From the NCBI GenBank assembly GCA_964019135.1, contig OZ025250.1:50901357-50965356 (forward strand): a stretch of 64,000 nucleotides of DNA, given 5' to 3'. Below are positions 34,078 to 46,158 of this stretch, piece by piece. The stretch comes from Arenicola marina. Taxonomy: Eukaryota > Annelida > Polychaeta > Arenicolidae. Under the pieces are notes generated by a model, which saw only the letters and a list, made by a program, of their open reading frames with translations, was not told the origin of the DNA and made no database searches. Made by a program: the position numbers and the translations under genes. Every line of letters starts with the position of its first letter. Within the stretch, counting starts at the first letter, position 1.

Positions 34078-34334
34078 AATTGGTTGTATATTCAGGACGC
34101 GTTAACCATTGTTGGCCATAATGTGAGAATGTGAGAAGGAAGGAAGTGGAGCCATGTCCCCGGGGGTAACCCCTACTCTTTGCGAAGAAGGACATGTGAT
34201 CTTTATCATGCGACCACACGGACATGGCCACAGCCGGGCGCGAACCACCGATCCACGTGCCGTTAGGCTCTCAGGTGGCCAGCGCGTTCAAAGCAAGCGC
34301 TCCAACCCACTGAGCCACCGGGCCGGCCCCATAG
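34078..34334 (-). mobile_element. tRNA-derived SINE, family 1, copy 8
   Basis: Full length on the minus strand, from the head (GGGGCCGGCCCGGTGGCTC at the 34330 end) to the tail (GGTTGTATATTCAGGACGC at 34082). It faces copy 7 in opposite orientation about 420 bases away. Confidence 0.92.
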
Positions 34335-34820
34335 TATTACGGTAGAGCAGCACGTGCGATTTCTTCATTGATAATCACACGGCGCACTCCCATTTTAGAA
34401 CAGAGCCGGACGGGTTTCACTGTTTTGCACTTGTTCTGCCAGTGTTGTGAATGACACATAAAGCACACGCGGAATGTACATAATGCGTACGCATCAAAAC
34501 ATGTTCGGATAAAAACATAATAATGACGTCGTCAGAGGCTGGAAATTATGTTGGCGTATCTCTGTATGTATACAATGTATGTATGTTGTCAATGGCCAAC
34601 TGCCGACCGTATAGTCACAGGACAAGCGCAGTTTTAATGCCGCACGCCGACACTGCCCGTAATTTACTCTCGCCCAGTTATTAACAGCTCTATCTATGGG
34701 GCCCATTAACCCATTGCCGGGCTAGATACACCGGCGCCGCCCACTACACTTCACTCCCACAACTGGGTCACAAGAGCTGTTCCGACGCTGTTCTCATCCC
34801 ACCTACCTCTGTACGGGTAG
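34335..34820. other. non-coding, no gene seen
   Basis: Nothing recognised. Confidence 0.45.
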
Positions 34821-34824
34821 AGCT

Positions 34825-35220
34825 ATCGCGGCCCAGCGGTAGAGCACCCAGCTTCATATCGACAGGTCCCCCATTGGCACCAGTCATTAGACCCGGATCG
34901 CTCCATAATTGTACCGTCTCTTACAGATCTCTGGAAGGGGTAAATGGCTACACGCGACACAAACATATGTGAAAAATCGACATTCGACATTGATCCCCAA
35001 ATTCCGCAGCTGAGGATCTGAAAAAGCGACATCGACACAGATTTTTGGAAAAAAGCGACACGAAACTTAAAAACGACACGTGAAAATCGACATTCGACAC
35101 TGAGAATTTTGAGAAATCCACACTGGACCCCCCCGCCCCCCCCCCTTCCAGATCCCCATTGACATCCGTCATTACTCCCAGCATCGGTTCATAATCGTAC
35201 TGTCTCTTATAATACTGTCG
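34825..35220. repeat. composite repeat with 65-bp direct repeats
   Basis: A segment containing CCCCATTGGCACCAGTCATTA and CCATAATTGTACCGTCTCTT (34868-34925) is repeated at 35153-35210 in diverged form. Between them lie several relatives of AAAATCGACATTCGACA and GCGACA-CGA. A tRNA-like A-box word, GGCCCAGCGGTAGAGCACC, stands at 34832. It is probably a SINE-derived tandem duplication. Confidence 0.5.
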
Positions 35221-35658
35221 AAATGTTGCTCTCTGGGTGGCATTGATAATCCCTCCGTGAGACTGGGATTTTTCTCATTCCGAAAACGTATTTGCCTTGA
35301 GGAGCATTTATCATTCTCGCCGGGGCAATCATCTCACACGACACTTAAAGTCAGTTATCCCCATCACAATAGCGTAAAAGTTGGGATTATGAATGCGGTA
35401 TAGGCTAGTGTCCAGAATTATTTGGCGGGAGGGCGGGAGGTCCTGCATGGTGCTTCATGAAGCTTTGTGAACCAATACTTAATTAGTATACTACATGGGA
35501 ATGCGGCGAATCTAGATAAAGTCGTTTTATGCAGTGTTTTTATATGTGTCTTTGCAAACCTTTTTTTGAGAAAATAAACGAATAAACATAAATCTATGTA
35601 TAATGGTATCCATGGTACCATGGTATCCCGGTTCGGCCCGACGGTTGACCTGGAAGAC
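35221..35658. other. non-coding spacer
   Basis: Nothing recognised. Confidence 0.45.
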
Positions 35659-35812
35659 CTCACCCGACAGGGCAGAGCGGGCTAGCCACAGAGCCAGTGG
35701 GCTGAGGCCTCACCCGACAGGGCAGAGCGGGCTAGCCACAGAGCCAGTGGGCTGAGGCCTCACCCGACAGGGCAGAGCCGGCTAGCCACAGAGCCAGTGG
35801 GCTGAGGCCCTC
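35659..35812. repeat. 50-bp repeat, three units
   Basis: Exact 50-base period built from GAGGCCTCACCCGACAGGGC, AGAGCGGGCTAGCCACAGAG and CCAGTGGGCT. The three units are nearly identical, so the duplication is recent. Confidence 0.95.
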
Positions 35813-36494
35813 CCTCTCTCCCATACCGCAACAGACACTTCAGTAAACAGATGACCATCACAACGAGCGAGTTAGCCATCCTCCCAGGCATAAATCACAC
35901 GTGTTTGACAAACACACAAGTCGAGGGAATGTGTTTGTATAAACTCTCAGGGGTGGGGGGTGGGAGGGGGATTTAGGGGGCAGGACAGGCCTTGTAACTG
36001 ATTACTATCCAAACACGAAAAATCTGTACAGTGTAACCCCCGGTAATGGTCGTTATCAAAAAGACCAGATAAATTACCAGCCAAAGTAACCTATGTCAGG
36101 TACGGAAAACTGTCGTGGAGGAATGAAAAACCGACCACGAACAATTAATATGTCAATTCCTCAACGATTGAGGAAACGATTCTTGTTTTACATTTCACAG
36201 CCGGAAGTAGTCCATCGAGTCTCGGGAGATCGTTGAGCGGATCTACAGGAGATATAGATGTATTCTAAACCACTTCCACACAGAGTGGGTCAAGCACCAA
36301 TAGTGCTCTGTGTGCCACCAACAGAGACCCAAGCAACTGACATTAATATTAATGTCCCCATGAAGTTCACTTAGAACTACATCGCCGCCTCTGCGGGAAT
36401 CTTCAACAAGTCGCACAAACCGGGAAGATAAGACAGAGATCCAGCGAAAGGTGGGTGGCCAAAAACAGAAGAGAGATACCCCTCACTCCTTTCT
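35813..36494. other. non-coding, no gene seen
   Basis: The word GTGTAACCCCCGGTAATGG at 36030 looks like a transposon end, but no matching inverted end was found nearby. Confidence 0.4.
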
Positions 36495-37185
36495 CTTCTC
36501 ACAGACGGTCTGACTCAAAGTGCTCTTTGTGATGAAGACCAAGAGCACTTACATCACAGACAGTACCACTTGTGATGAAGATCCAAAAGCTCTTATAAAA
36601 TAGCACAGACAGTTCTTATAGCACAGGCTCAAAGAGTTATTTGTGACGAAGATCAAAAGCTGTTATAGCAGACTTAGTGCTATTTGTGATGAAGACCAAG
36701 AACACTTACATCACACAGTGCTATTTGTGATGAAGACCAAGAACACTTACATCACACAGTGCTATTTGTGATGAAGACTCAATAGTTCTTATAGCACAGA
36801 CAGTGACAGACTCAAAGAGCTAGTTGTGACGAAGATCAAAAGCTCTTATATCAGACTCAAAGTGCTCTTTGTGATGAAGAACCGGAGCTCTTTCATCACA
36901 GACAGTGCTATTCGTGATGAAGACTCAATAGCTCTTATAGCAGGCAGACTCAACAGTGCTATTGGTGATGAAGACCCAAGAGCTCTTACATCACAGACAG
37001 TGCTATTTGTGATGAACACTCAATAGCTCTTATAGCAGGCAGACTCAACAGTGCTATTGGTGATGAAGACCCAAGAGCTCTTACATCACAGACAGTGCTA
37101 TTTGTGATGAAGACTCAATAGCTCTTACATCACAGACAGTGCTATTTGTGATGAAGACCGAGAGCTTTTTGGAGCAGACAGCGCT
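36495..37185. repeat. composite minisatellite with higher-order structure
   Basis: Monomers of about 40 to 55 bases contain GTGCTATTTGTGATGAAGAC, CAATAGCTCTTATAGCA or AAGAGCTCTTACATCACAGA. The type order repeats with a period of about 103 bases at 36900-37130. Edge monomers are more diverged than central ones. Confidence 0.9.
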
Positions 37186-37569
37186 AAATGTAAAATTCAC
37201 CGGCGACCCTCTATTGTTCTCTCGCGATGTTATTAATCTGTAATGCAGCGTGTAAGTTTCTGACTTGAGTGAAGCATACAGAAGTTACAACCTCGGAAAA
37301 CGACATAGTAGAGGATAATAATGCCATAGTATTTATTTGTCAGACAGCTACTATAGCTGTCCTTTGCAAATCCAAGTCTTCAACATGACAACCGGGGCAA
37401 CACTAAATGCATCCAATGGTAACAATGTTCAATGTAGAAATATCCACACATCTTTGGACTGATGTATATTATGGAATGTACCACTGAACAGCGAGAGCCT
37501 CACCATACCCACAGTAGTCATTAATCGCGAGGTCCAGATCAGGTATCTCTTGTTATATTGGTTCTGATA
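37186..37569. other. AT-rich spacer, no gene seen
   Basis: Nothing recognised. Confidence 0.45.
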
Positions 37570-37690
37570 CCAGGAGGGGCGGGAGCCGGGTTTAGTCACA
37601 GGGGGAGGGCGGGCAGGAGCCGGGTTTAGCCACAGGGGGGGTGGGGGAGGGGGAGCTGGCTTTAGCCACAGCGGGCGGGCGGCGGCGGCC
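37570..37690. repeat. short G-rich tandem repeat
   Basis: About three units of roughly 45 bases with GGAGCCGGGTTTAGCCACAG as the core word. Confidence 0.8.
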
Positions 37691-40600
37691 TGGGGAGGGA
37701 GGCGGTGCCATAAGGGCGGAAGTTAACATTCCAGCCCCCGGCCATATCTATCCGCCTGCGTTATCAGGTCATGTCTCAGACATGCAAAAACAAGCTGCAC
37801 AGAGAGAGGCAAGGGTCAGTGTTTCCCCACCGGGATACAGCAAGGGAAATTCTTGGTCGGGTGTCAATAACAGACTCAAAAGTCACTACCAAACCTTAGA
37901 CCATAGTCCAGAGTTCTCTTCAGTTTGGTGGTGCATGCCTTCAGCCTACCTGGCTGAAAATGCTATAGATCTGGCTTGTCTCTTGCTGATGGCTTTAGGA
38001 AATTTGATGGTTAGTTTAAACATATTTTATTGGCAATTAGAAAAACAGGCATATTGTCTATGTTAATTCCCCTTGCTGAGATATTTGATTGTTAATTGCC
38101 AGGCTTGTAGTTGTTGGTATATGTACCGGAAATCATGATCAACTAAGTTTCAGACACAAATTGTCACAAGCCAAGCAACAAATCAATAGGTTGCTTTAGA
38201 CTATCTTCATGGACAAATGGGCTGAACCACATCACTAAACCTCTGCAGTTAATAACCTACTGACTTACAGAGGCTCCACACATCACAAAGAACAAGAACA
38301 TACACTGACATCTAGGTCTCCACTCCTAACGAGATATTTGTTTACTATGGTAGAGAAAACATTCTTTCCTTCCTTGCATGGTGAACTCCATAGGTTAACA
38401 AAGCATTTACAACCAGCCCATCATCCCTGTAAAGTTACACATTGCACTACCAACTCCCTCCCAGCCAATTATTTGCAACATTCTCATAATTCTGAGAATA
38501 GAAAACATACCAGGCCCTGGGTAAGTGGTATCTCAAGAATGTGTACAGTGGATAGCAGTTTATTTTATGTAAAAGGAGCCATGCTAATTTCAATATGGGA
38601 TATGCCTTTAGCCAGTGTCAGGGGATAGAAAATGTATTATTAAAAGTATATAGACAATCTTGTCATAAGATGATAAATTAGAGATAGATATTGTACTTTC
38701 TGGCCTATAACTCTCACAACATGATGATAAAACCTTGCATATAATATGTAACCTTGCAAGACTTTGCTGCCATTAAGAGCAGATTTATATGAATACTAGG
38801 CACTGGTAGATTTCTTCCAGGTTGACAATACATTTTACTTGCAAAATACTGCTACTGGGTACATATAAAAACAGGAACCTTTATTCAATATTAACCTTAA
38901 ATTGTTAAGATTATTTTCTCTCCAGACAATGTGTGTTGTATTATTGAAATTGCATGGCCAAAAATCGTACATCAGTTGCCAAGCAATGAACCTTACAATG
39001 CAGCAAAGATCTAAATTAAAAACAAGTCCCAAAAATTAGCATTATTCACATTGTACTCAGGTAAAGAATTGATAGCCCAATAGTGAATAATGTTCATTAA
39101 TACCAGATCTTAATATATAATGCACTGACTAGCATTTAAATAGAATACCACATATATACAGTCTGATATTGAAAATACATTTACTTCCCCTTTGCGAACT
39201 CCCAGATATATTTGGACCTGTCCTAAGCAAAGTCTTGTATGCTACATAACGGTAGAACACAACAGACTTTTAGACTGCCCAGGAAAGTTGAATTGCATGG
39301 TTGAACAGGTCCAAATACTGGTTGTTTGCCCGATGGGGCAGGTGAAGATTTAGACTGCGATCTCTCACAATGTTGAGCAGTTACACTGAGTAAACAACCT
39401 GCAGGCACTGATCAGCGCGAACAATAACTGCATGGTAGCTTTAGTTTTTTAGCCCTGACAATATAATATTGGAAAACTGTGTACAGTCATAGGAGTTCAC
39501 ACTTCGGAACAAATATCACTGGTCTATGCAACATTGTATTATCATTAACAGAAACTTACAGCAGATTGATTACTAGCATTGATCACTTTAGAATTGATTA
39601 ATTTCGTGTAAATAGAATCGAATAGTAGATAAATAGTTTATTAGTTGTATTAATGTTGTTTCTCAATTTGATAGCATCATGTGCCTGACAGGACAGGCGA
39701 CATCCACAGTTTATGTCTGTCTGTCCCTGCATAATTATATACAAAGGCTGAGTATGGCCAATCTCTTTAATTTTTTTTAATTGTTGCATACACAGAGCTC
39801 CCAACTTTGTTGTGAAATGCCAAAGCGGAATGATTCAGGAATGGGTGCGGTAGCAAGGCCATTGTCAAGGTAATGGTCTGTACGATACATTGTATAATGT
39901 CGTAGTATAGATATAGGCAGCGGGACAGCCCTGCGAAGAGTTTCTTCAAATCTGTCAGTGGTTAGCCACATAGGGATCACATTGGTGAAACTAGATAATC
40001 GTCACTACAGCGATACCAATTTTGCATTTGATTGCACTATAATGGCTTAGTTCTGTAATGGTGGCTTCGAAGACCATTGGAAAACTGAATGATTTGTAAA
40101 CAGCACATAACAGCAGAATTGGCTGGCCAAAAATGGAGAAATTCCACCCAAAATGGAATCATTGGAAGCTCTGCATACATAAAACATGGGTTTTAGGCTT
40201 TCACATATACTGGCCCAAGATAATGAAATGGGTCTGCATGAAATATGCACTAGTTACTATGGTTATGGGTACATAGCTCAGCCAAGCTACCAAATGAGCT
40301 GGAGGCTCCTTGCAGCCTGCAGGCTATAAATATACATCAAAATGCATAGATTGATTCTAAAGAAAAAATAAAATGCCTGTATCCATACATTATAAGTTTC
40401 ATATGCGATTTTGTGAATACCCACATGTAAGCAATAATGTCTACGAGCCATACTTACACATTGTCTGGCTATAATAATATATGTCTGGCTATAATAATAT
40501 ATTTTTAAAAAATCAATCAGTTCGAAACATATTCAATGTGTATGCACTGCGTAATATGATTACTGGTTTACTCCAGGTGTATATATGACAAAGGTTATTG

Positions 40601-41019
40601 ATGATGGTTGTTACCTGTAGGGATTTTTAAAAAATCACTCATTCAAGATATGAATAATCATTGGGACCTTATTCTATAAATCATTTTTAAGTTTTGGGAC
40701 AGGTAAAATGCTGTTTGCAACCTTCTTAATAGTCCTGTGGCATACCAATATCCACATATATATATCCAATATCAAAGTTGACATCCTTACAGTTACAGAC
40801 TGCTTCAAACTAGATTATAATTTCAAGATACCTTTTGGAATATTTGTAGACCTCCGAAAAAAGTAAAAATGTAAGAAAACTATTTCCTTGCAGAATGAAA
40901 TACATAGATATAGACACTCTAACTGTAAACCGAGCTCTAATAACAATTTCCAGGTAAGCTAGGCCTAATTTATTGAGTTTGTGACAGGTAAAATATTTCA
41001 GTTCCAGGCTAACATAAAA
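37691..41019. other. AT-rich 3.3 kb without recognised genes
   Basis: The stretch includes two open frames that are not low complexity (37641-38066 and 38338-38628, + strand) and one on the minus strand near 39223-39408. None shows a domain I can name. A 20-base direct duplication (TGTCTGGCTATAATAATATA) lies at 40463-40503. The stretch differs in composition from the GC-rich left half and may be a long intron, intergenic DNA or an old insertion. Confidence 0.4.
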
Positions 41020-41313
41020 TTTGTAATAATTTTTTCTAACTTGGCATTTGTTAAACAGAGATCTGGCCAACAACTTAAATTGGTTTGTAGGAGGTTTAAT
41101 ATTGCATCGCATAATATCATTAGCCAGCCATGTTTGTGTCACCAAAATTGAACTGAGCGGCAGTTTGTGGCTGACGGCCATGTCCCATTCATTAACATGT
41201 GAGCGCATCTCTTTGACGTTGAACGAGACAATATTGACAGTAGGTCTGCAAAGATATCCAGGCTCGCAACTCAAATTCATCAATGGAAACATCGACATCA
41301 AGCACACAAGAAA
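41020..41313 (-). mobile_element. LINE endonuclease fragment
   Basis: The minus-strand frame reads VNIVSFNVKEMRSHVNEWD near its start and later SSILVTQTWLAND. These correspond to the first two motifs of the APE-type endonuclease of non-LTR retrotransposons (N-VSFN-RG and TETWL). The catalytic Glu of TETWL is Gln here. The match ends within about 90 residues, with no reverse transcriptase downstream, so this is a short dead fragment. Clade cannot be assigned beyond CR1/Jockey-like. Confidence 0.55.
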
Positions 41314-42039
41314 CTGGTAAGGTAAGGTAAGGTTCCGTTGGGGGGATAATCTGATCTTATTTGTAACTGAAATGGGACGTTTTTGTTTGTGAGGCCCAGG
41401 CTGGCAGTCTGGCTCTGAAGAACTCAGACTGAGTGAAGCTCATCAGATATGTGGATCGAGGAAATTCTCACCTGATACTGCTATCCACGCGATTAGCGTC
41501 AACAAAACTCCTCTTCCGGACAACATCTTGACTATATTCTCACCCTACGAGGGTATTCCGTCACAGTATCGCTGCCACCTTCGCGATCCACCGGCGAATC
41601 TTTGGAAGTGCCTCAAACAAGCCGAGTCGAGACGGAGCAGACTTTCATTTCAAACAAGCTCAGTGTTTGACCGCTTCGCCGCCTACCGGAACTACTTCTC
41701 TATAATAATATAGTACCCGGCACTGAGCGAGACAGCTCGCACTAAGCACCTTATTCACCTAAACTATTGATCTACTGTGTCCCTAAATGTCGTTCGTTTG
41801 TTTTCGCAACATCGTGTGTGGAATCATCAATGTATGATTTATCGTTTGTACAGTCATGCTTTCTTGAAATTTATTTTCCCACGCGTAGTGATACACTAGT
41901 CAGTGATGGGTGAATCAATTATGAAGAGGCCGCGCCATTGAAATTTACGTTTCGCGGGCACCTGCTACTATGAGGCGCCATACCTGAAGAAATGTGGCTG
42001 TTTTATGTGCCGCGTTTAGGTTATATTTGGTGCTCGTCG
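41314..42039. other. non-coding or unrecognised
   Basis: An open frame ending at 41713 (SPYEGIPSQYRCHLRDPPAN) is not simple sequence and could be a terminal exon, but nothing supports it. Small GGTAAGGTAAGG repeat at 41318-41333. Confidence 0.35.
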
Positions 42040-42112
42040 GGCCTGCATCCGAACCCAAAACCTATTGATCTGATCGTGCCTAGGCCAAGTGCGCTAACCA
42101 CTACTGGCTACC
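42040..42112 (-). mobile_element. tRNA-like SINE head, third type, copy 2
   Basis: The minus strand reads CCAGTAGTGGTTAGCGCACT and later GATCAATAGGTTTTGGGTTC, matching 17573-17662 with an extra 10 to 15 bases between the boxes. It ends in GGTTCGGATGC, a B box with a changed base. Confidence 0.55.
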
Positions 42113-42420
42113 CGCCCCCGTTTTTGGTGCGTGGAAGTAGACAAACCGGCTCTAACTAGGATGCGAGAGCTTTTGCCTTCCGAAATTGTCTTGCCAAAAT
42201 TAACAATTCGTCGTACTGCTCTTTTTCTAGTTCTGCAGGGAATTTGTGCGTGTGTGTGTGTGTGGGGGGGGGGGGGGGGCTTGAAAAGAGACAAGCCGAT
42301 TATTTAGTGACCGTGTGTAGTATTTCTGGTCCAGTGCCCGAATGGGGTGCAGTGGGATGTCAGGATTCGACCCATTCTTCCTACCCCGAGTTTCTCGCAC
42401 CCCACCCCATGGCGATGAAA
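42113..42420. other. non-coding spacer
   Basis: GT tract and G-run at 42247-42280. Nothing else recognised. Confidence 0.45.
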
Positions 42421-42423
42421 CAC

Positions 42424-42502
42424 GAGCCTCTCTATCTCAGTTGGTATAATTAAGCAGGCTGAGCTGAAATTCCGCATGTTGTGGGTTCGAACCCTGGAAT
42501 AC
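42424..42502 (+). mobile_element. tRNA-like sequence
   Basis: TATCTCAGTTGGTATAATTA (A-box-like, 42433) and TTGTGGGTTCGAACCCTGG (B box, 42479) have tRNA-like spacing. Acceptor ends do not pair, so it is a relic or SINE head. Confidence 0.5.
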
Positions 42503-45500
42503 CTGCATCTGAATCAGAGTCGTGATGACAGATGCATCCGCTCCCAAGACAATTCGTTGGGACCCTGGCAATGAGGAACATCTATGTGTCAATCCCAATA
42601 TTATTTACTTTCGGGTGGGAATATTTACCACATTTCTGTCATTTGCAACCGATCCCACCCACCCCTCCATGGAACGTCGGTATTAACCGATTGATGGCCA
42701 TTGTAAGTGGAAGGATGATATTTGTGACGACATGATATACATGAGCACACATGATCGTCAGATGCTTTTTGTCAACCACTTGGCGAAATGGTTGCAACTT
42801 CAGCACAATTTTCTGGTTTGTCTTTCTTCTTTTCTTTTTTTAAATGGCCACAATTCGTATGTTTATAATCGGCCCAAATGTTGCCATGGAAACGACACTG
42901 GACTTGCGATCGCCGGTCTTTTGCCCAGTTATTATTGCTGCGAATCATGGGTAAAATCGTAGCGATTGGGGATCGGACAGCATGAGTTTTTGAAGAAATG
43001 GGAATTGCAACCAAGCAAACATCGGGACAAACAAAGAAATTAGAACCAGTGGCATGACGTTTCTCGTTAAAAGTTCGTAGAGTTTCCTCATAAAAAAAAT
43101 GGTAGATTTTCCTCATTAACAAAAACATTTGATTTCGTTTTCATGGCGGCCGCTATAATTAGCATATAACATCGAGCTGGTGTTTTCTCTTTCAACCACT
43201 CGCCGAACAATGGTTTGTAACAACTTCCTCAACATGCAAATCAAGCTTGTTGACACGTAACCCGCAAAACATGACGAGATGACGACAGCTAAAAACCGGA
43301 TGTGATTTATACGATTAGCAGGGGTCTGGCCCACTCGATATCGACATCATATATACCCAGAAAGTATACCAGTTTCCAGTTGAGTTCCAGTTTCCGCAAA
43401 ACCACCCTTGACCCCATCCCCCCCCCCCCAACCCCCCACACCCCACCAACCACCCTTTGGACGATGTTGGGCTTATTTTGAAGTTGAAGAGCGGCGAAGA
43501 GGGGGTGGGGGGTAAATTGTGGACACACATGCGGGAAAACTATAATGGGCATAATAAAGGTTTTTAGTTTGACAGATTCTGAAACCGCTCTTGGCTGAAC
43601 TTGGGGATGATTTGAAAAGTGAGCATCAGATATTTTATAATGTGTATATGTATATATAATACTCGATTTTACGTCAGCCTAGCAGCCTGTGTACAATTTA
43701 AATTTCTCAATTCACAGGTCTCCAATAAAATCTGGCAATAAGTCTTTAAGTAATGCGATTACAGTATAAATATTAATATGCTTTTTGAGATTCCTGCCAA
43801 AGTTGCAACGGTCGAAATCGCCAGTTTATAGTATACATTTCTTAGTATGGGAGGCATGCTTGTTTCCCTGACACGCCATATATATCTACGAAAACGTAAT
43901 ATAGCGAACTCCAAAACCTAATGTTTGAAGCGATCCACAGCTAGGTCTCCGGCGCAAAGAGCGCCAGAGAGTGGTGCGGACCAAAAAAAACCTACTCTAT
44001 AAATAGCTATACTCAGATATCGGCCAGCACCCCCATTCATCTGCCCCCCCCTCCCCACCCTCACCCACAGATGAGAACACAGTGACATTCATTCCCCCCC
44101 CCCACACCCCACTCCCCCCCGACACCCAGATGAGATCACCACTATGAGTAAAATCGTTTTCTTGTAAGAATGTTCAGTCGGATATCTCGGCGGGAAACTT
44201 CAGTCGGGCGTTTGCGTTATGATGAGAAGAGTTGACTAACGTGTCATAACGGTCCCAGGATATAATTGCAACGGAGAAACTGCCAATGGGAATACACGTA
44301 CTGCATGTCAACAAACAAGTGTCAAGAAAGGAAATATCAGAGAAAAGGAAAACAATTCCCACATTTTAGATTAACAAAACACATAATGTGCATGGCCTGT
44401 TTAGCACTTGTCTTTCTGAAGCAGAGCTGCAGACCCCGGTGGGGGGACAGCACTATTATTCAAATCTGGTGGCGAGTTTCCACGGGAGCCTTGATGCCTG
44501 AGAAAGCGGGTATTTATGATAAACAAGACCCCTATAGAGCGGATACTTTAAAACATGCCACTGTGAGGGGTGGGGGGGGGGGGGGTAAAGCAGTAAAGCG
44601 CCCCGAACGAGCGGATTCTCGCAGTGACAAATGGGGGGCTTTACGCGGAACCATCTCAAACACCCACAAATGTATTCAGTTTGAGGGAGGTTAGGAGGCC
44701 AACAGGTGCCTAAATCTCCGCCATTTTATTGTCCTACACCGTCAAGATGTTCCTGATAACATCACGAGGAACGAAAGCCTCACTAGACAACGACATTGGC
44801 TCTCATGATACAGTGTAAAAGCCAAATGTCATTTACGAAGGAATGAAACACGTATTAAAATATCACTTAAATCCTTAAAAGCTAATAGGTTGTTATTTTC
44901 TTTAATTGATTATTGATGATTACATTCTTGCTTCAGTCTCTATACGACTATATTCACCAGATGGCGACACTGTTCGTCTTTAATTTTGATCATCACAACA
45001 CACATGTGGGTTGAGTTCTGTTATGCAACCGGAGTAATCGGCGCAGATATTTGGAGCATGCGCACTTATACTTTCTGCTCATGTGCGAATCAAGATAACC
45101 GAACGCAACATCCGCGGTCCACGTGAATGTGGCACTTGCTGAACTGCACAAATCATGAAGAACGTTAAACAGTATCATAAGATAAATCAACGGATACGTG
45201 TTGTCTTTATACTTTACATATATACTTTATATATATTCTACGTATTATTGGGCCTGGACGCCATGTTGGAAATCCTCGTTATCCTCCTTTGGGTGGAAAG
45301 TAAGGTCTGGGAGTGAAATGTACCACGTTACCGCGCTATCGGAACACAATCTCCGCGTTCGGTTATGCATTCCGCGGAGTCCGACTACACCGCTCGCATA
45401 CCCGAACTCATATAGTGCCGCCATCTAGTGAGCATTTTCGCCGTTAGCTGATGAATTGTCCTGCCATCCACTGGGCCGTTTTGTAACAGAGAAGATGCCG

Positions 45501-45901
45501 TCTGACATTTCTTACTTTTTCTCTCTAAAGCCAATCCAATCAAAATATTCATATTTCCCGTCACCTTTGTTGCATTTAATTGATTCAGATGTTGTCGCGA
45601 TATAGTGCACGTTATGACAGTAATGTTTGTGTTGAATTATAAACAGTTGAATGAATGGCGTTATGACGGGTCCAATCTGAAGCTCACCAGGCGACAATCT
45701 GTATTAATGAGGCCCCCTGTCGCGAGTCTCCTGAAATAAACTCCGGCCTCAGACAGTTAACAGCCGCCAACTGTAACAGACGTGTCCTGTCATTACTCGT
45801 GGGGTGGCGACAGTTATGGCGATCAACAGGTGTTTCACAATGATACCTCGAAATGCCGCTCTAACTCACACTGCTTCTGACAGATCAGAGGGCCGTGATT
45901 T
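42503..45901. other. AT-rich 3.4 kb, no gene seen
   Basis: C-runs lie at 43418-43432 and 44043-44118, and a G-run at 44571-44583. A possible diverged inverted repeat (ACCAGATGGCGACACT at 44957 against GCCGCCATCTAGTG at 45417 with matching AACCGAACGC words inside) could mark a non-autonomous DNA element of about 470 bases. Evidence is weak. No gene recognised. Confidence 0.4.
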
Positions 45902-46158
45902 AAAGTAATATGTTCTGTAATTTATGTATTACGAACCTCTTCTCAATGTCAAATAAATATATTCTGTGTTGAATTTAAATGATCATAAAAGCATGCGGGC
46001 TATCCGGAGGGAAGCAAATTTGCTCACCGGGGCAGAAGTTGGGGGCCGGCTTTACATCCCTGCGCGCCTGTTCGCTGTTCAGTGTTCTGTGTGATGTCGA
46101 CCGCGACTCGCTAGGACGTCAGCGCGCGATAAAATAGTCCGCGTAGTTTTATGTTAAA
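45902..46158 (+). repeat. unclassified interspersed repeat, copy B
   Basis: Counterpart of 32610-32867 in the same orientation. Divergence is moderate, with several small indels, and both copies stop at the same place (TTTTATGTT). Confidence 0.75.

Noticed and set aside
36495-37185. CRISPR-like array
   Set aside because: No constant repeat with unique spacers. All parts belong to two monomer families, and the DNA is eukaryotic.
38338-38628. Open frame with faint resemblance to a viral surface protein
   Set aside because: Similarity rests on a few residues. No companion parts or terminal repeats are visible, so no element is called.
41400-41713. Terminal exon of a host gene
   Set aside because: The frame is open and not simple sequence, but I see no recognisable domain, no partner exon and no convincing acceptor site.
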